Of a DNA stretch of 64,000 nucleotides, positions 11,831-24,457 are shown in pieces (the stretch's first letter is position 1; each line of letters starts with the position of its first letter). Origin of the DNA: Aquanectria penicillioides (taxonomy: Eukaryota; Ascomycota; Sordariomycetes; Hypocreales; Nectriaceae); assembly GCA_003415625.1 (NCBI GenBank), contig PYIU01000005.1, forward strand, positions 625,001 to 689,000. The letters are read 5' to 3'. The notes below the pieces were generated by a model. It saw nothing but the letters and a program-made list of their open reading frames with translations, was not told the DNA's origin and did not search any database. The position numbers and the translations under genes are program-made.

Positions 11831-14800
11831 CTACCTCCGCTTCGGCATCTTCTTGTCTTCCATGTCTTCAATATCCTTCTTCTTATGGAAATGCGGCGCT
11901 AGCTCCGCCAACCACACTGGTTCGATAGGCATCACGCTGCGCATGTATTCCTTGGTCGTCTGAACAAGCTCAAAGTAGACCACCATCTTCTCTGGCGGAT
12001 CCGTAGCCATCAGCACACTGCTGGGGTGGATCCATACTGTCGTATTATTCTTCACTGTCCTGTAGCTGTCGCCACTCTTCTGTAGACGAGCCGCGTTGGG
12101 GAAGAAGCCAGCCGTAATGGCTCGCTTGATGGGCCGGAGGTTTGATGCGCCGCATGTTGAGGGGGCTACCTCTACACGCTCGCACAGTTTTGCCAGCTGA
12201 TCCCGGACATCTCGCGCTCGGGTCAGGGATCGCTGCTGCAAGAAATTCTCGCGAGCCCAGACAGGGGAGTAGTCGCTGTCCACCCACTGGTTCCAGACAT
12301 TGAGCAGAGTAAGATGATCTCCACCATCCTTCACGGTGAACCGGTTGCGGGCACTGTCTGCATGAATCTTCTTATCCTTGGGCCGGAAAAATAGCGCCGA
12401 GGCTTCACCAAGCATCGATACGATGGACAGGACCTCTTCCACACACTTTTCCTTGTCCGCCGCAATGACGGCCTTTGCCAGCATGGGGTCAGTAGGGAAC
12501 TCGGCCATTTGACGACCCAACTTGGTCAGCTCGCCCTTGTGATTCAGCGCCTGAAGAGCAAAGAGCTGGTTTAGGGCGCCAATCAGAGCCTCGGTTGGTG
12601 GAGGGTCCATGAACTCAAAGTCGAGCAATTCGTTGATACCGAGTGACTTGAGTTGCAACACCACTCCGTTCAGGTTTGTGCGCTGGATTTCTGGTGTCGT
12701 CGACTCGTCCATTTCGTTCATGTAGGCAAACTTGGTGTAAAGCCGGAAGCACTTTCCTGGGCCAACACGACCGGCACGACCACTTCGCTGGTTGGCGGAG
12801 GCGCGAGAGCAAGGCACGACGACCAAGTTGGACATACCTGTTGCGGGATTGTAAACGTTCTCCTTGACATAGCCGGGGTCAATGACGTAGACAATGCCGT
12901 CGATAGTCAAACTAGTTTCGGCAATATTGGTAGCTAGGACAACTTTGCGAGCACCATCTGGTGTGGGTTCGAAGATTTTGCTCTGCAGTTCTGATGGTAA
13001 GTTGGCGTAAATGGGACAGATGACCAGTTCCTTGATACGGCTTCCAAGCTTTTTCGCCGTCTCGGCAATCTCCAGCTCTGCCGCCTCAATCTCATCTTGT
13101 CCTGTTAAGAATATGAGAATGTCTCCCTTGCCCTGGGTTGTGTGGATCTGGAAAACAGTGGTGATGGCTGCAGCCAGATAGTTTGCCTCGGGTGCAGGGG
13201 TGTAGTAAATATCAACAGGGTATCTTCGACCGGGGATATTGAAGATTGGTGCGTCGTCAAAGTACTGCGCAAACTTCTCGGCATTCATCGTGGCTGATGA
13301 AATGAGCAGCTTGAGATCTGGGCGCTCTCGAGACAAGTCCTTGACCAGGGCAAGGAGAATATCTGTATGCACCGTCCTTTCGTGAGCCTCATCAATCATC
13401 AGAGCAGAGTAGCCTCCTAGATCTGGCTCAGTCATGAACTCTCGCAGCAACATGCCGTCAGTCATGTACTTCAGGACAGTCTTATCTGAGGTGCAGTCTT
13501 CAAATCGAATGGTGTACCCGACTTCATTGCCAACCTTGACTCCCACTTCATCAGCCACACGAGCCGCCACACTCATCGCGGCGACTCGTCGAGGCTGTGT
13601 ACATCCCACCTTCATACCGTTCTTGGTGTATCCTGCTTCATGGAGGTACTGAGGTAGCTGGGTAGTTTTTCCACTACCAGTCTCTCCCACAATAACCAAG
13701 ACCTGGTATTGCTCCAAAGCAGCGAGAAACTCATCGCGATATTGGTAAATTGGCAAACTTTTTCTCGTCTCCTGAATGGATAGGGCCTTCTTCTCGGCAG
13801 CCTCAATCTGTGCCTCTAGGAATCTCTGCTCCTTGGTCAGGTTGCGATCGTCGCCGGCCATTCGGGAATCGAGGTTCCACTTGATATACTGGTCGTCGTC
13901 CAGGACATAGTCGTAGTCTTCATTCTCTCTCTCGGCGCGCTGGATCTGGGCCTTTGCCTTTGACGTCTGCTCTCGTTCCCACTCTTCATGCTCGGTGACA
14001 AACTTTTCCTGGCCGTATTCGTCCTTTTCAACATATCGCTTGTACATCGCTTCTTCCTTCTTTTTCCTGTCGAGTTTTCCCTTTTCGGTAATGTAATCTT
14101 CAGGCATCATATAGCCATCGCGGTGGTCGTCAATCTTCAAGCGCTCCTCTGCTAGTCGCAGAATCTCTCTGTTTTTCGCAAACTCGGCCTTCTCCTTCTC
14201 TGATAACCTGACACCACTCCTCAACTCGGCAGTCTCCTCCGCGACCTGTTTCCTCAAGAGAGCTAAGCGCTCCGCCTCTCGCTTCTTGAGATATTCTTGT
14301 CGCGACCTCTCTCGAAGATCGGGGAGTGCCTTGTTTCTAGCCTCAGCGTCCTCTGCGAGCTTTCTTCGGGCCGAAGACTCGCCGTCTCTGTCGTTCTTCT
14401 TCGATCGGCCCTCGTCCTTCTCCCTTAGTCTTTTGGCAAACGCTTCTCGTTCCTCGATGTCCTTGCGCCGGTCTAGTTCCTCTTTCGCCCCGTCCGAAAG
14501 GTCCTCCTCTTTCGGCTCACCATGGCTGATTTTCACCCTCTTGCTTGCTGATTCTTCAAACTCGCGCTCCTCCTCTTCCTCTTCCGCATCGTCGGACGGG
14601 GGCTCCTCGTCTCCCCATCTATCGTCAAAGTCGGCCTTGTCATCGCGTCGGCGGTACTGTTTCGGGCGACTGTGGTGAGATGAGCTTCGGCCCGGGGACC
14701 TATCTCGGCTGCGACTGCGGTCGCGACGCGATTTGGAGTGTAGCGATGAGGACTTGTCGCTTCGGTCGCGATGGCGGTGCCTGTCCTTCTTCTCCTTGAC

Positions 14801-14863
14801 GACTTTCCGAGGCCCCACCTCATCGTCCTCCATTGGCAAAAAGGCGTACTTCTTGGAGCTCAT
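11831..14863 (-). CDS. PRP2: pre-mRNA-splicing DEAH-box RNA helicase Prp2/DHX16, 1010 aa
   Basis: A single uninterrupted exon. Residues 1-80 are Arg/Ser/Lys-rich and RS-like, and 90-330 are charged and helical. The helicase core has Walker A GETGSGKT (393-400), DEAH (491-494), SAT (523-525) and QRSGRAGR (692-699). After it come the winged-helix/ratchet (HA2) region and an OB-fold ending in KKMPKRR, closely matching the DHX16 C-terminus. The N-terminus lacks the S1 domain of Prp22, and the [15 protein letters not shown] motif is of the Prp2 type. In yeast, Prp2 uses ATP to remodel the activated spliceosome before the first catalytic step. The protein acts in the nucleus, recruited with a G-patch partner. 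The start is the only ATG near the frame opening. The 5' end is divergent from SCJ1 with 494 bp between starts. Identity is very secure as a Prp2/DHX16 orthologue. Confidence 0.97.
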   Translation of the reverse strand: MSSKKYAFLPMEDDEVGPRKVVKEKKDRHRHRDRSDKSSSLHSKSRRDRSRSRDRSPGRSSSHHSRPKQYRRRDDKADFDDRWGDEEPPSDDAEEEEEEREFEESASKRVKISHGEPKEEDLSDGAKEELDRRKDIEEREAFAKRLREKDEGRSKKNDRDGESSARRKLAEDAEARNKALPDLRERSRQEYLKKREAERLALLRKQVAEETAELRSGVRLSEKEKAEFAKNREILRLAEERLKIDDHRDGYMMPEDYITEKGKLDRKKKEEAMYKRYVEKDEYGQEKFVTEHEEWEREQTSKAKAQIQRAERENEDYDYVLDDDQYIKWNLDSRMAGDDRNLTKEQRFLEAQIEAAEKKALSIQETRKSLPIYQYRDEFLAALEQYQVLVIVGETGSGKTTQLPQYLHEAGYTKNGMKVGCTQPRRVAAMSVAARVADEVGVKVGNEVGYTIRFEDCTSDKTVLKYMTDGMLLREFMTEPDLGGYSALMIDEAHERTVHTDILLALVKDLSRERPDLKLLISSATMNAEKFAQYFDDAPIFNIPGRRYPVDIYYTPAPEANYLAAAITTVFQIHTTQGKGDILIFLTGQDEIEAAELEIAETAKKLGSRIKELVICPIYANLPSELQSKIFEPTPDGARKVVLATNIAETSLTIDGIVYVIDPGYVKENVYNPATGMSNLVVVPCSRASANQRSGRAGRVGPGKCFRLYTKFAYMNEMDESTTPEIQRTNLNGVVLQLKSLGINELLDFEFMDPPPTEALIGALNQLFALQALNHKGELTKLGRQMAEFPTDPMLAKAVIAADKEKCVEEVLSIVSMLGEASALFFRPKDKKIHADSARNRFTVKDGGDHLTLLNVWNQWVDSDYSPVWARENFLQQRSLTRARDVRDQLAKLCERVEVAPSTCGASNLRPIKRAITAGFFPNAARLQKSGDSYRTVKNNTTVWIHPSSVLMATDPPEKMVVYFELVQTTKEYMRSVMPIEPVWLAELAPHFHKKKDIEDMEDKKMPKRR

Positions 14864-15357
14864 GATGGGCTAATGTTGGTAGACGAGATAATATCAACAC
14901 CAGAATTGCACCGGGGTGCGGTGACGAAAATCCTGTCTGCACTTGTTGCGCGTCGAGATCCCGATCAAAAGCAACAGCGACGATGAACTGCTCCAGAGCT
15001 CCATCGCCAAGTCGAAGCCTAGTCGACGTCCTCTCCTAGAATTTCGAAAAGATAATCCGGGAGGTTAATCCGAAGACCAATGGGAAGCTCCCGATAAGGT
15101 ACCCCTTGCAAGGGCGCCACCGCGATAAGAGATTATGTGCTAGCAAGCATCCCTAGGAAGATTCGAGGCCTCGGGCTAGTTAATAACACGCTGGTAAACT
15201 CGAGTGCAGATATCCTACATTTCGCTGCTCCCCCAGTGCAGTCTGATTCTCTCCACCACAACTGCAAAATTCCACCTGGCTTGACGTCCCGGTCGCCAGA
15301 TCCTGAATTTTCCTTTCACTTCGCAAAAGTCCCAATTTTTGGGCACACGGGGGCGCA
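14864..15357. promoter_or_regulatory. divergent promoter between PRP2 and SCJ1
   Basis: 494 bp between two start codons transcribed apart. Two GACGTCC elements (15025-15031 and 15283-15289, the second as TGACGTCC) resemble bZIP/UPR-type ACGT-core sites. That would suit an ER chaperone gene, but each differs from the TGACGTG consensus, so this is a suggestion only. A minimal ATG-TGC-TAG frame lies at 15134. Confidence 0.35.
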
Positions 15358-16756
15358 ATGTTACTCCACGGGGCCGTTATCTTCTGCCTCGTGGCTCTCA
15401 TCCAGCTGGCCATTTGCGCCGAGGACTATTACAAGGCACGACAACCTTTCTGTTCGCTCGCGAGTGGACACGACCCGGAGCTAACTGGGCGCTAGATTCT
15501 TGAAGTTAGCAGACAAGCGACCGATAAAGAATTGAAATCCGCATACCGTCGACTCTCCAAGAAGTTCCATCCTGACAAGAACCCGTATGCCATGCCCCTC
15601 CCCAACTACGCCATCTGTCCAATACCGAGCTTCAGCTTGCTAACACTTTTCTTTTTTTTCGCGCTTTAGCGGTGACAACACTGCTCATGACAAGTTTGTC
15701 GAAGTTTCCGAGGCCTATGAAGTTCTGAGCAACGCCGAGACCCGCCAAATCTACGATCGCCACGGCCACGAGGGCGTCCAGCAGCACAAGAACGGCGGTG
15801 GCAACGGCGGCGGCGGCCACGACCCTTTTGACCTCTTCAGCCGCTTCTTCGGAGGCCACGGACACTTTGGCCGTGGCTCTGGTGAGCCCAGGGGCCACAA
15901 CGTCGAGGTCCGTGTCGAAATCTCCCTCCGCGACTTCTACAACGGCGCCACGACCGAGTTTCAGTGGGAGAAGCAGCACATCTGCGAGAAATGCGAGGGC
16001 ACGGGCAGCGAGGACGGACAAGTCGACACCTGCGGTACTTGCCACGGTCGTGGTGTTCGCATCGTCAAGCAGCAGCTCGCCCCCGGCATGTTCCAGCAGA
16101 TGCAGATGCGATGTGATGCCTGCGGCGGCCGTGGCAAGACCATTAAGCACAAGTGCCCTGCCTGTCAAGGCCAGCGTGTGGAGAGGAAGCCTACGACCGT
16201 GACGCTCAAGGTCGACCGTGGTGCCGCCAGAGACGCCCGCTTGGTGTACGAGAACGAGGCCGACGAGAGCCCCGACTGGGTCGCAGGCGACCTCCTCGTC
16301 ACTCTTGTCGAAAAGGAGCCTGCCCTGGAGCGCGACAACCCGGACAAGGTTGACGGCGTCTTCTTCCGCCGCAAGGGCCACGATCTATACTGGACCGAGG
16401 TTCTCTCCCTCAGGGAGGCGTGGATGGGCGACTGGACTCGCAACCTTACTCACCTCGACAGCCACGTTGTCCCCCTGAGCCGCAAGCGAGGCCAAGTCAC
16501 TCAGCCCGGCCACGTCGAGACCGTCGTCGGCGAGGGCATGCCCAAGTGGCACGAGGACGGCGACAGCGTATACCACAAGCACGAGTTTGGCAACCTGTAC
16601 ATCGAATACGTGGTGGTCCTGCCGGACCAGATGGACAAGGGCATGGAGGGCGAGTTCTGGAATACCTGGGAGAAGTGGCGCCGCAAGCACGGCGTCGACC
16701 TGCAAAAAGACAGCGGACGGTCTGAGCAGCAGAAGAAGAAGCATGACGAGTTATGA
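15358..16756 (+). CDS. SCJ1: ER-luminal DnaJ (Hsp40) co-chaperone Scj1/ERdj3 type, 417 aa
   Basis: Exons are 15358-15435, 15496-15584 and 15670-16756. The N-terminal signal peptide ([16 protein letters not shown]) leads directly into a J domain with DYYKIL and HPD at 51-53. A Gly/Phe-rich linker with a [10 protein letters not shown] segment follows. Four zinc-binding CxxCxGxG-type repeats span residues 161-224 (the last is degenerate, CPACQGQR), followed by the two beta-sandwich substrate-binding domains. The chain ends in KKKHDEL, a clear HDEL ER-retrieval signal. It would stimulate the ATPase of the ER Hsp70 (Kar2/BiP) in folding and ERAD. Intron 1 (15436-15495, 60 nt) has a GC donor (AAG|GCACG) with CTAAC and TAG at its 3' end. 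It is the only junction I found that gives YYKILEVS and keeps the J domain whole. Intron 2 is a normal GTATGC...TTAG intron. Confidence 0.96.
15436..15495 (+). other. GC-AG intron in SCJ1
   Basis: The exon ends ...TACAAG and the intron begins GCACGA. The branch-like GCTAAC is at about 15480-15485, and the intron ends GCTAG. No GT donor in phase 0 exists near the required boundary. Reading through meets a stop at the acceptor TAG, so retention would truncate the protein after 45 codons. Confidence 0.75.
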
Positions 16757-17157
16757 GATGATGAAGAGGGGCGAGCGAGGCTAAAGCGGGGTCACAGTTA
16801 AGTTACAAACAGGCGTAGGGGGTGTGTGTGGTGGGGTGGGTGGGTTGTACGAAATATCAGCGAAGAGACTTAGACCAACTGTATGAATGGAGGCCATTTC
16901 ATGTTTATCTAGACTGGGTGGAGCATTCATTGGCGAGGTCAACTTGAATCAGATAATGAAAAAGAAACAGTTTGTCATCATTTGAGTTTGCATACTGAAG
17001 GGGTACATGTCGTCGTTTCTTCTATGTAGGTCGTTATTGTATAGGTATGGTCGTAAGCTCGTATCATAACCTGACCCCGAGGCGACAAAAGGAAATCCTC
17101 CACCCATATAAGACAGTGGTTGGATCAAAGCAGAATAGAAAATGGGTCATTAGTTCG
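16757..17157. other. convergent 3' region between SCJ1 and the RS-rich gene
   Basis: About 400 bp with no frame of interest, GT-rich and AT-richer towards 17.1 kb; expected to hold both 3' UTRs. Confidence 0.6.
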
Positions 17158-20100
17158 TCATGTCCGTCGTCTCCTGTCACGCCTGTGTCTGCGTCTGCGT
17201 TCGTCATCGGAATCGTCATCCGTGGTCCTGTCCCGATCTCTGATTGCCTCCCGACGCCCTGAAGCTGCTGCAAGCCCACCAACAACGTCTCCCAAGACTC
17301 CCATCCAGCTCTTCTTCCCTTCCAAGACACATGTAACATCGCGCAGAAGTCGTTCAACCATTTCGCCATCAGTCCCAGCAATTTGCCAAGCTCCTCTGAC
17401 ATTCCAGTCTCCCCTGTGTTGTGGAAGGTATTCAAAATCTCCCCGCCGTCCTGTCCATCTGTGATGTGACGTGGAACGCCCATTAAGTAGTCTTCCATTT
17501 TTGTCGAAGCGATCTGGAAGAACCTCTACCGTATCATCTGAGCTTGAATCATGGTCCCTAGATCGACGCCTGCGCCCAGAAACAGAATCGTCAGACGAGG
17601 ACGAGGACAATGATGAAGATCTTTGGCGATCCCGACGATCAAAAGGCACAAGTCCATGTTCTTTGTCAAAAGCTTCTTGCTCTGCTCGCCTACGTGCTTC
17701 TTCAGCCGCTGCTGCTTCTACCTGCTCGCGGTGGTGCCTCTCCATGGTCATTTCACTCCTAGGTGACAAGGGTATGAAAGTCACTGATTTTCCGGTCATG
17801 GTGGATTGTGCCTCCTCGGGAATTAAGCCACCTACTTAACTGTTAGTCTCTGGTCCCGTTTCCCTACAAGAAGCCTCAAAAGTACGATTGAACGCACCCT
17901 CGTCTTTCCCTCGCTCGTCGAGGAGGCCATGGGGAGAGTCACTCACTTGATCAGGCGGGATTCGACCACCTGTTGGAGGCAAACCAGGGGGTGGAGGAGG
18001 ACCTGGGGGTGGAGGCGGGCCTGAAGGCGGCGGAGGAGGTCCGTCGTTTCTTGTAGTTGTGGCGGGCGGTGGGGGAACATAGCCCATGTAGTCTTGAGGA
18101 ACATATGGCTGAAATTCGCCAGATTGAGTTGGGTATTGGGGGAAACCACCTGCTTCGGTCCCTGGAGTCGATCCAGTTGGGTAGGGAGGATAGTAAGCAC
18201 CGCCTGAAGCGGTTGGAGGCGACTGAGTGCGGCGGTCGTCGAGATATCGTTCATCATTGTACGCTAAGCATGCACGTTAGTCAGGTTCATGGCTCTCCTC
18301 TTCCGCTGAAGTTGCCTTACGTTTTCCGTGATCCCGAGACTTGGATCTGTGGTCTCGGTCTCGGACTCGATCCCTGTCCCTGTCCTTGTCCCTGTCCCTG
18401 TCCCTTTCTCGATCTCGACTCCTATGACTATCCCGGTCGTGGTCGCGATCCCGATCCCGATCACTATCCCTCTCCTTCTCTCGTTCCAACTTACGCTCTC
18501 GTGACCGCTGCTCCCTCTTCTCTTTATCCTTCTTATCCTTATACTCCTTGATACCAATTGCTGCGGCCCCGGCGGCTGCCATGTCCCTCAGCCGGCTCTT
18601 GCTGCGCTTCCGGTCATGATCGTCACCGGAAGCCGAAGACGATCTTGAGCCATCGTGATGGCGTCTTCTACGCCTCCTCCGCCTCCTCCCTTCTGCTTCA
18701 GATTCGTAGCCTCGTGAACGAGATCGCTGGGCTTCAGGTCCGAGCGGGTCGGTGCCGTACTCAACTAAGCCTAGCTCAGGATCAGTCCCGCGCTCTGAAC
18801 GGTGGGATCGGGCCATTGACCTGCTGCGGCTGCGAGTATGCGAACCCCGTCGTCGACGATAATCATCGTCGCTGCTGCTAGCGCTGCTATAATCGTCGTC
18901 TTCTTTCTTCTTCTTGTGGTCCTTCCATACTTTGTGGGCCACGCCAGCAGCTGCGGCAGCACCTGCGAGCTCTGCACCACGACGCAGGCGAGACTTGCTT
19001 CGCGAGCGGCTGCGAGAGCGCGAGCGAGAGCGAGACTGTGACTTTGACTTGTCCCTGAAGTGCTTCACAAGAGTGGCCGCACCCATGGTGCCGATGGCAG
19101 CCTTGGCGGCAGTTGAGAGACTACGACGGCGGCTACTCTTGCGCGACTTGTGTGATCGCATAGATCGCGAACGAGAACGAGAGTATGCATCCTCGCCAGA
19201 AGAGTATCCACGGGTGCGACTACGCCCACGGTGCGCCTCCTCCTTTTCAATCTTGTTGGCTTGGTAATACTTGGCGGCCCCCGCGGCCGCAAGCGCAACG
19301 GCTGCGATACCGAGGCCCTTCTTGAGTCGGGAGTGTCGATCAGGAGACTCGTCGTCTCCCCAGCGGTCTTCGTAGGCGCTGTGAGCTCTTCGGAGGGCCT
19401 CAGTTCCCAGGGCACCGAGAGCAGCTCCTGCAATGACCTTTTTACCTCGGTTCTCTGGGAGGTCGCCGTAGTCATCACGGCGGCTGTTGAGCAGGGCTGT
19501 GAGGCCGGCGCCGGCGAGGGCACCCTCAGCTAGGTGCCGCTTGTGATGAGGGCTCTCACTGCGCTCGCGGCGGCGCACGACGGTGCGACGAATGTAGTAG
19601 TCGTCGTCGTCGCTGTAGTATTCATGGTTTTGCCGTCGGCGATCATATCTCTCAACGGCATAGTCGCGCTCATGGCGACCACCATAGTCTCGTCTCTCAT
19701 GTCGGTAGTAGTATTCCTCCTCCTCAGGTTGTTGTCGTCTCACGAGCTCTCGAGGTTGCTCCTTTTTCCGAATGACAACAATACCTGGGTCCTGGCGAGG
19801 AACAATAACCGGGGCAGGCGAGGCAGCCTCTTGAACGATGATCTTTTGAGGCTCTGGGGCACGCTGGCGGATGATGACGGGAGGAGGGGCAGGTGGAGGA
19901 TCAACGGGGGTATAATACTCCGTTTCTTTGCGGTAGCGCTCTACTTCACATCCGTCGCGATCATCGACGTGCTCCTCTACTCGTTTCTCGATGCGAAACT
20001 CGCCATCGTCGCGACGTTCGATGCGCCTCTCATACTTGACGTCATCTTCAACAGGCGGCGGTGGCGGTGGTGGTAGCGGGGCATCGAAGCGGGAGCGACG

Positions 20101-20553
20101 GTCCCAATCCTGCTCAACACGCTCAAATTCCTTGGTCTCATAAGTGGTAACACGAGGGGGGTTTGATGGTGGTGGTGGAGGTGGGGGAGGTGGAAAGTAG
20201 TCTCTGGGAGGTTCAGGATCATGAAAGCTTGCGCGGGAGCGGTCTCCGGCGTAGGACTCAAAGGCAGAACGGGGGCGCTCCGGGATGTGAGAGCGACGAT
20301 CAGTTTCGAGGAGGTCCCCTGAGGTACGACCGTAGGTTGAGGCGCGGGAGCGATAATCGTCGTCGATTTCGGCGACTCGCTCTGTGCGCTCGTAATGGTC
20401 GGTTCCTTTGGGCGTCACCTTGTAACGGCGAACGGTCGTTGTGCGGCGACGCTCATCGTCCGAGGAGCTCTCAAAGTCTTTCTCGCGCTCACGCTCACGC
20501 TCTCGCTCTCTCTCTCGCTCGCGGTAGATGCGCTCTCTGTAGACGTCACCCAT
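17158..20553 (-). CDS. large RE/RS- and proline-rich fungal protein (DUF3824-like), about 1075 aa
   Basis: Minus-strand exons are 20553-18321, 18263-17943 and 17831-17158. Intron 1 is 57 nt (GTAAGG...TTAG). The second junction (17942-17832) is my best frame-preserving choice and is uncertain. The protein opens with an (RE)n coiled or charged segment and has several poly-Pro runs (PPPPPPPP). Alanine/glycine-rich helices such as LAGAGLTALLN and KKVIAGAALGALG recur as a repeating unit. Long RS/RD/RE tracts follow, then a Tyr/Pro-rich region with PPPPPG repeats. The C-terminus is the best conserved-looking part: VTFIPLSPRS, then FEYLPQHRGDWNVRGAWQ and a short Gly/Ala helix. This architecture resembles the uncharacterised fungal repeat family DUF3824 (from memory). 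The role is unknown; RS content suggests phosphorylation or RNA-protein contacts, which is inference only. It is preceded by a 557-bp ATG-free zone on its coding strand. Confidence 0.85.
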
Positions 20554-23500
20554 GGCGGGGGCGGGGTTGGTGCTGGGAAAACGACCAACAAACGGCTGAA
20601 TGGATCTACCAGGGGGGTGGGGGGTTCCTGTGTGAGCGACTTGTCACGGACAATACGACAGTGTCGTTTGATGGCTATTACAAGCGGAAATGGTTGAAAG
20701 AGGATTGAGAATGGAGAAAATAACTGTTGGAGAAAAGATGAAAGTAAGAAAAAAGAATTAAAAAGAGAGAGATGCGGAGGGTGGGCCAGAAGAATGGGGG
20801 CGATGACGGAAGAGAAACGTCGCCGGCAGCTCGCTGAGTCCCGGTTGGAGATGCAGCAAGGCGCAGGTCCAGGATGGCTTGTTCAGGCTTGCTCAGGCTC
20901 GCCCCAGTGGAGGGTCACCAGCTCTGGGTCGGATGCTCACTGGCGTGGGCGGGGCGGAACTCGCTAGACTCAGTGCCGGTGGGCGAAAAACACGCTAAGG
21001 CGACGCTGACTGACAGCAGGCCTGGCCAGGAGAGAGCGGCACGGGTTCAGCGGCCGGCGGCGGGGTGCAGCCGGGCGCTCAAGGTTATTGGCGGCGTCCT
21101 CCTGGCGACACATGCAGCGAACGGGGCGAAGAATCGGCCGAGAAGCTAAGGAAGGGGGAGGGAGGGAAAAGCCCATGGTGGCTGAGGCCATCTAGCGGCC
21201 CGTAAAACAATAAGAGTCAGAGCCGGAAACCTGGCTCGTCTCTTTGTTGGGAATACGGCCTCGATATCTGGCCGCTGGTGCCCAGCTGATAGAACCATGG
21301 TTGCGAGAGTGGCCAAATGAAGGCCGCATATGCTTGGACAATGGTGTGAGCCGTGTACCGTACATCTAGAGGCCCAACAAAGAACCCCCTGCGTGAAGCA
21401 TAACTCGTCTATATTCTTGGGCTCCGTCCTAGCAGGCAGCTCAAAGGAAACAAGAGCCGGCGACCCCCTCAGTTGCGCCCCCCGGCCTAGATCAGCCCTG
21501 CCTAGTGGGACAAGAGGGAAATGGTGTTCTTTCAACTTCTGGAAGCGCCAGTGCCACCCAACGCCAAGGGAAACGCCCGGTACTCGAGATGGACCTCACC
21601 TAAGATAGGTTCTCGATGCAGCTCCACCACGATGCCCCTCGATGCTCAAGGAAGATGCCACGAGTTTCGATACATCGAGTCCTGGAAGAGATAAGATGGC
21701 AGGTGCTGATCAACACATGCGTTTATGCTGCTTGCCAATAGTAAAGGAGTAATTTTATTGTCTGGTCTCGACTGTGGGGGATGCATCCTCGGACAGCATT
21801 CAAACGCAGGAAGCGGTCATTTCTTGTCGCTCAGCGTCATGATGTCTCTCCGACTGCAGGATGGCGTTGTCCGCAGCCCCGTCCTAGACCCTTGGCCCAG
21901 ACTGGAGCCCACTGTGGCTTCCCCCCTTCCTTGTCTGCAAGTCAACGTGCACTACGGACGACGTTGCTAGCTTGCATGCTGCTTTTCAATCCCACTGCAG
22001 TAGACTGCGCGAGCGCGAGTGCGAGGGCCGAGCCAAGCCAAGGCAACGGTGGACGGCGGCGAACGGGGGGAGGCGACCTGCAGGCAATCGCATGCCATGA
22101 CGTTGAGCATCTGGTGCCCTCCATACCTCCATTGCCGGTACCAAGAACGGCAGAGCCATCCTCAATCATGTGGCGGCGCAAGCGGCCAAGCAGCGCCGTT
22201 TGCCTCGTTGGTTCGACTTGCAGCCTGGAGGGTGGTGGTCTGGCTGCAGGAGTAGCGAATGGCAGACAGCAAGGCAGAGAGAGCCTGGTTATTTGTTCAG
22301 GCAGAAGAGTGCCATTCTCTCTCTTTTTTTTTTTTTTTAATTCTCCCTTCGGTACCTAGCGGATCATCTGCTTATCTCACTCATCCCGGCTACTATCACG
22401 TTGATGATTCACCCAAGACCAGAAGAAGATATTGTCCTCTTCCAAAGTACCGAAACAAACCCTGTCCTAGTCTCGCTCATTGTTGTCAGTTCCGTCGCCA
22501 TCGTCACAGCCTGCATGGGCCTTGGTCGGCCATTAGCTCAGTTATTGACGTGCCTAATCCCAGACATCATGACCCACCCCGCCAAAAAGGATGTCGTCAT
22601 AGGCCCCCCTCACCAGAATCCCATCCATCCCCAGCCGGGCCCACTAAGTTACTGATTATTTCGTCTGTTCACATATTTGGAGCATTATTGAGAGCGATAT
22701 CATAGAGTGCAACTACAAGCGACTCGTCGTAAGCCCAGACTAAAGGAAGGCCGTGGTGCTTCATTTTTCTCACGAGAGAAGCCTTCTGTCTTCCATGAGT
22801 GGCCACTGTGGTCCACGTAACGCCGCACCCCGGCATTTCTCCAAGCAAGAGGGCTGGGCCAAAGTGTCACCAGACTCGTTGTGCGGGTGCTGTGCCCACA
22901 TGACGCCGGGCACACCGGGTCTTCCCCAGTCTCACCAGCCGGAGAGGCGAGGGTGGATACGTACCTTCGCGTTCGGATTCGGAGTGTAGCGCCTTTTGCG
23001 ATGAGGCTCAAAGGGCAACGTGCTTGCACGGTTGGTTTGCTATACAGGGGTTCAAAAGTGAGTGACCTGACAATGTTTGACGCCAGCCTGCCTGCCAGCA
23101 CAAAACCCTTTCCACACATATGCGGGTTGACGATCAGATGTACTGCACATTAAATTATACTGGCCTGTGATGCGTTCTGATTTATTAGAGCTAAATCAGA
23201 GCCTCTCAAACCAATCTGACGGATGACTTCTTGGCCTTACACCGCAGCCCAAACTTCTCTTGCATCTGCAGCACCAATTCATGTTTTATAATTAGAATTA
23301 GTCTTATTCCATCACATAAACTTATCCCCTAATCAGGAGATATTGATTCATAATATTGGCGCTTCCAAGGCGAAATGTAAAATACCATGGACTGTCAGTC
23401 TCAACGGAAGGGGTCATATGTAGACAAGGCAGGATCATCAGGCACGCGGATCTTGTATCCTATGAGTCCAAAGGAAGAGAAGTACTGCATTGCAATACAT

Positions 23501-24457
23501 ACTTGTGCTATACGCAGTGCTAGAGATAGAGACTAGGTAGGCAGTATATATCCTAGCAGAACGTGGCCAGTCAACATCACTCACCTATGAGCGCAAGGCG
23601 GTATTAACCATGGACGGTAGCAGTTTCCCAAATAACTAGTCAATGTTTAAGCCAATTTTGAGTTTGGCAGCTTATTTTTCACGTCTTGGCATAGGAACAC
23701 AATCCTTCTTGAACATGATGAGAGTGTGGCACCCAAGTAACCTTTCCATTGTCCTCTCTTCGAGTCAGTAATTCTCTTTAGGAAGGGGACCAACCTCCGG
23801 TGCAACCATAATCCACATAAGCTTAGGTTGAATGGGGCGGTTTACTTGATACCTATCTCGTCGGCAGAACGCCATTATTCAAGCCTCCTGCGAGGTTTCC
23901 TTTTCGAGTTCAACGAGATTGTGTCTGAGACCCAGGCGAAGCTCAATCCCCAAGACTCCTCGTATTCTGGAAAAATATCGATCAATTCTGACGAGGACAT
24001 CAATACCTTCACTTCAAGTGAACAAACGAATGTATCAGCAGTGAGTGGTCCAGGGACCCCGTCGCCCATCTCATCTCTCCTCCCGAGGCATATCTCAGCC
24101 AAACAAGAACAACAGAAAACAAGGAGTTGCTATGGATGACGAAGCTGAGAGATCTTCAACGCACAGTATGTAGAAAGTTGGTAGGTTCGGCTCAAAATCA
24201 ATTTCTAAATGTCTGTCTCAGGAGCCCATCCCGCTCACAAAAGCGCATCGCAGCCACAGTACCAAGTAACTAAACTCTGATCTTTTATTGTATCGAAAAT
24301 GCCAAAGGAATTCCCAATGATGTTCCCCAAAACTCCAATGAGGCGGCAAATGTATACTATCCCAAAGCCCAACTCCTTCAGGCTCACCCCGCCGCCTTTC
24401 GCTGCCGCATGCTAGATATTCATACTCAAACATACACTCCCACGACCAACAAGACGC
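20554..24457. other. intergenic region of about 3.9 kb
   Basis: The first 557 bp (20554-21110) contain no ATG on the minus strand and probably include the leader of the RS-rich gene. Further out are GC-rich DNA, a T15 run at 22324-22338 and an AT-richer block at about 23.15-24.45 kb. Open frames at 21781-22359 and 23828-24139 (plus) have no recognisable content; the second has no ATG start. I see no gene. Confidence 0.5.

Noticed and set aside
15060..15095. CCAAT followed by a C-rich word as an ER-stress element
   Set aside because: The CCACG half-site at 9-nt spacing is absent.
15632..16381. 249-codon frame antisense to SCJ1
   Set aside because: It is the mirror of a strongly GC3-biased exon; the DnaJ reading explains the DNA fully.
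23828..24139. 103-codon plus frame in AT-richer DNA
   Set aside because: No ATG at its start and no similarity I recognise.
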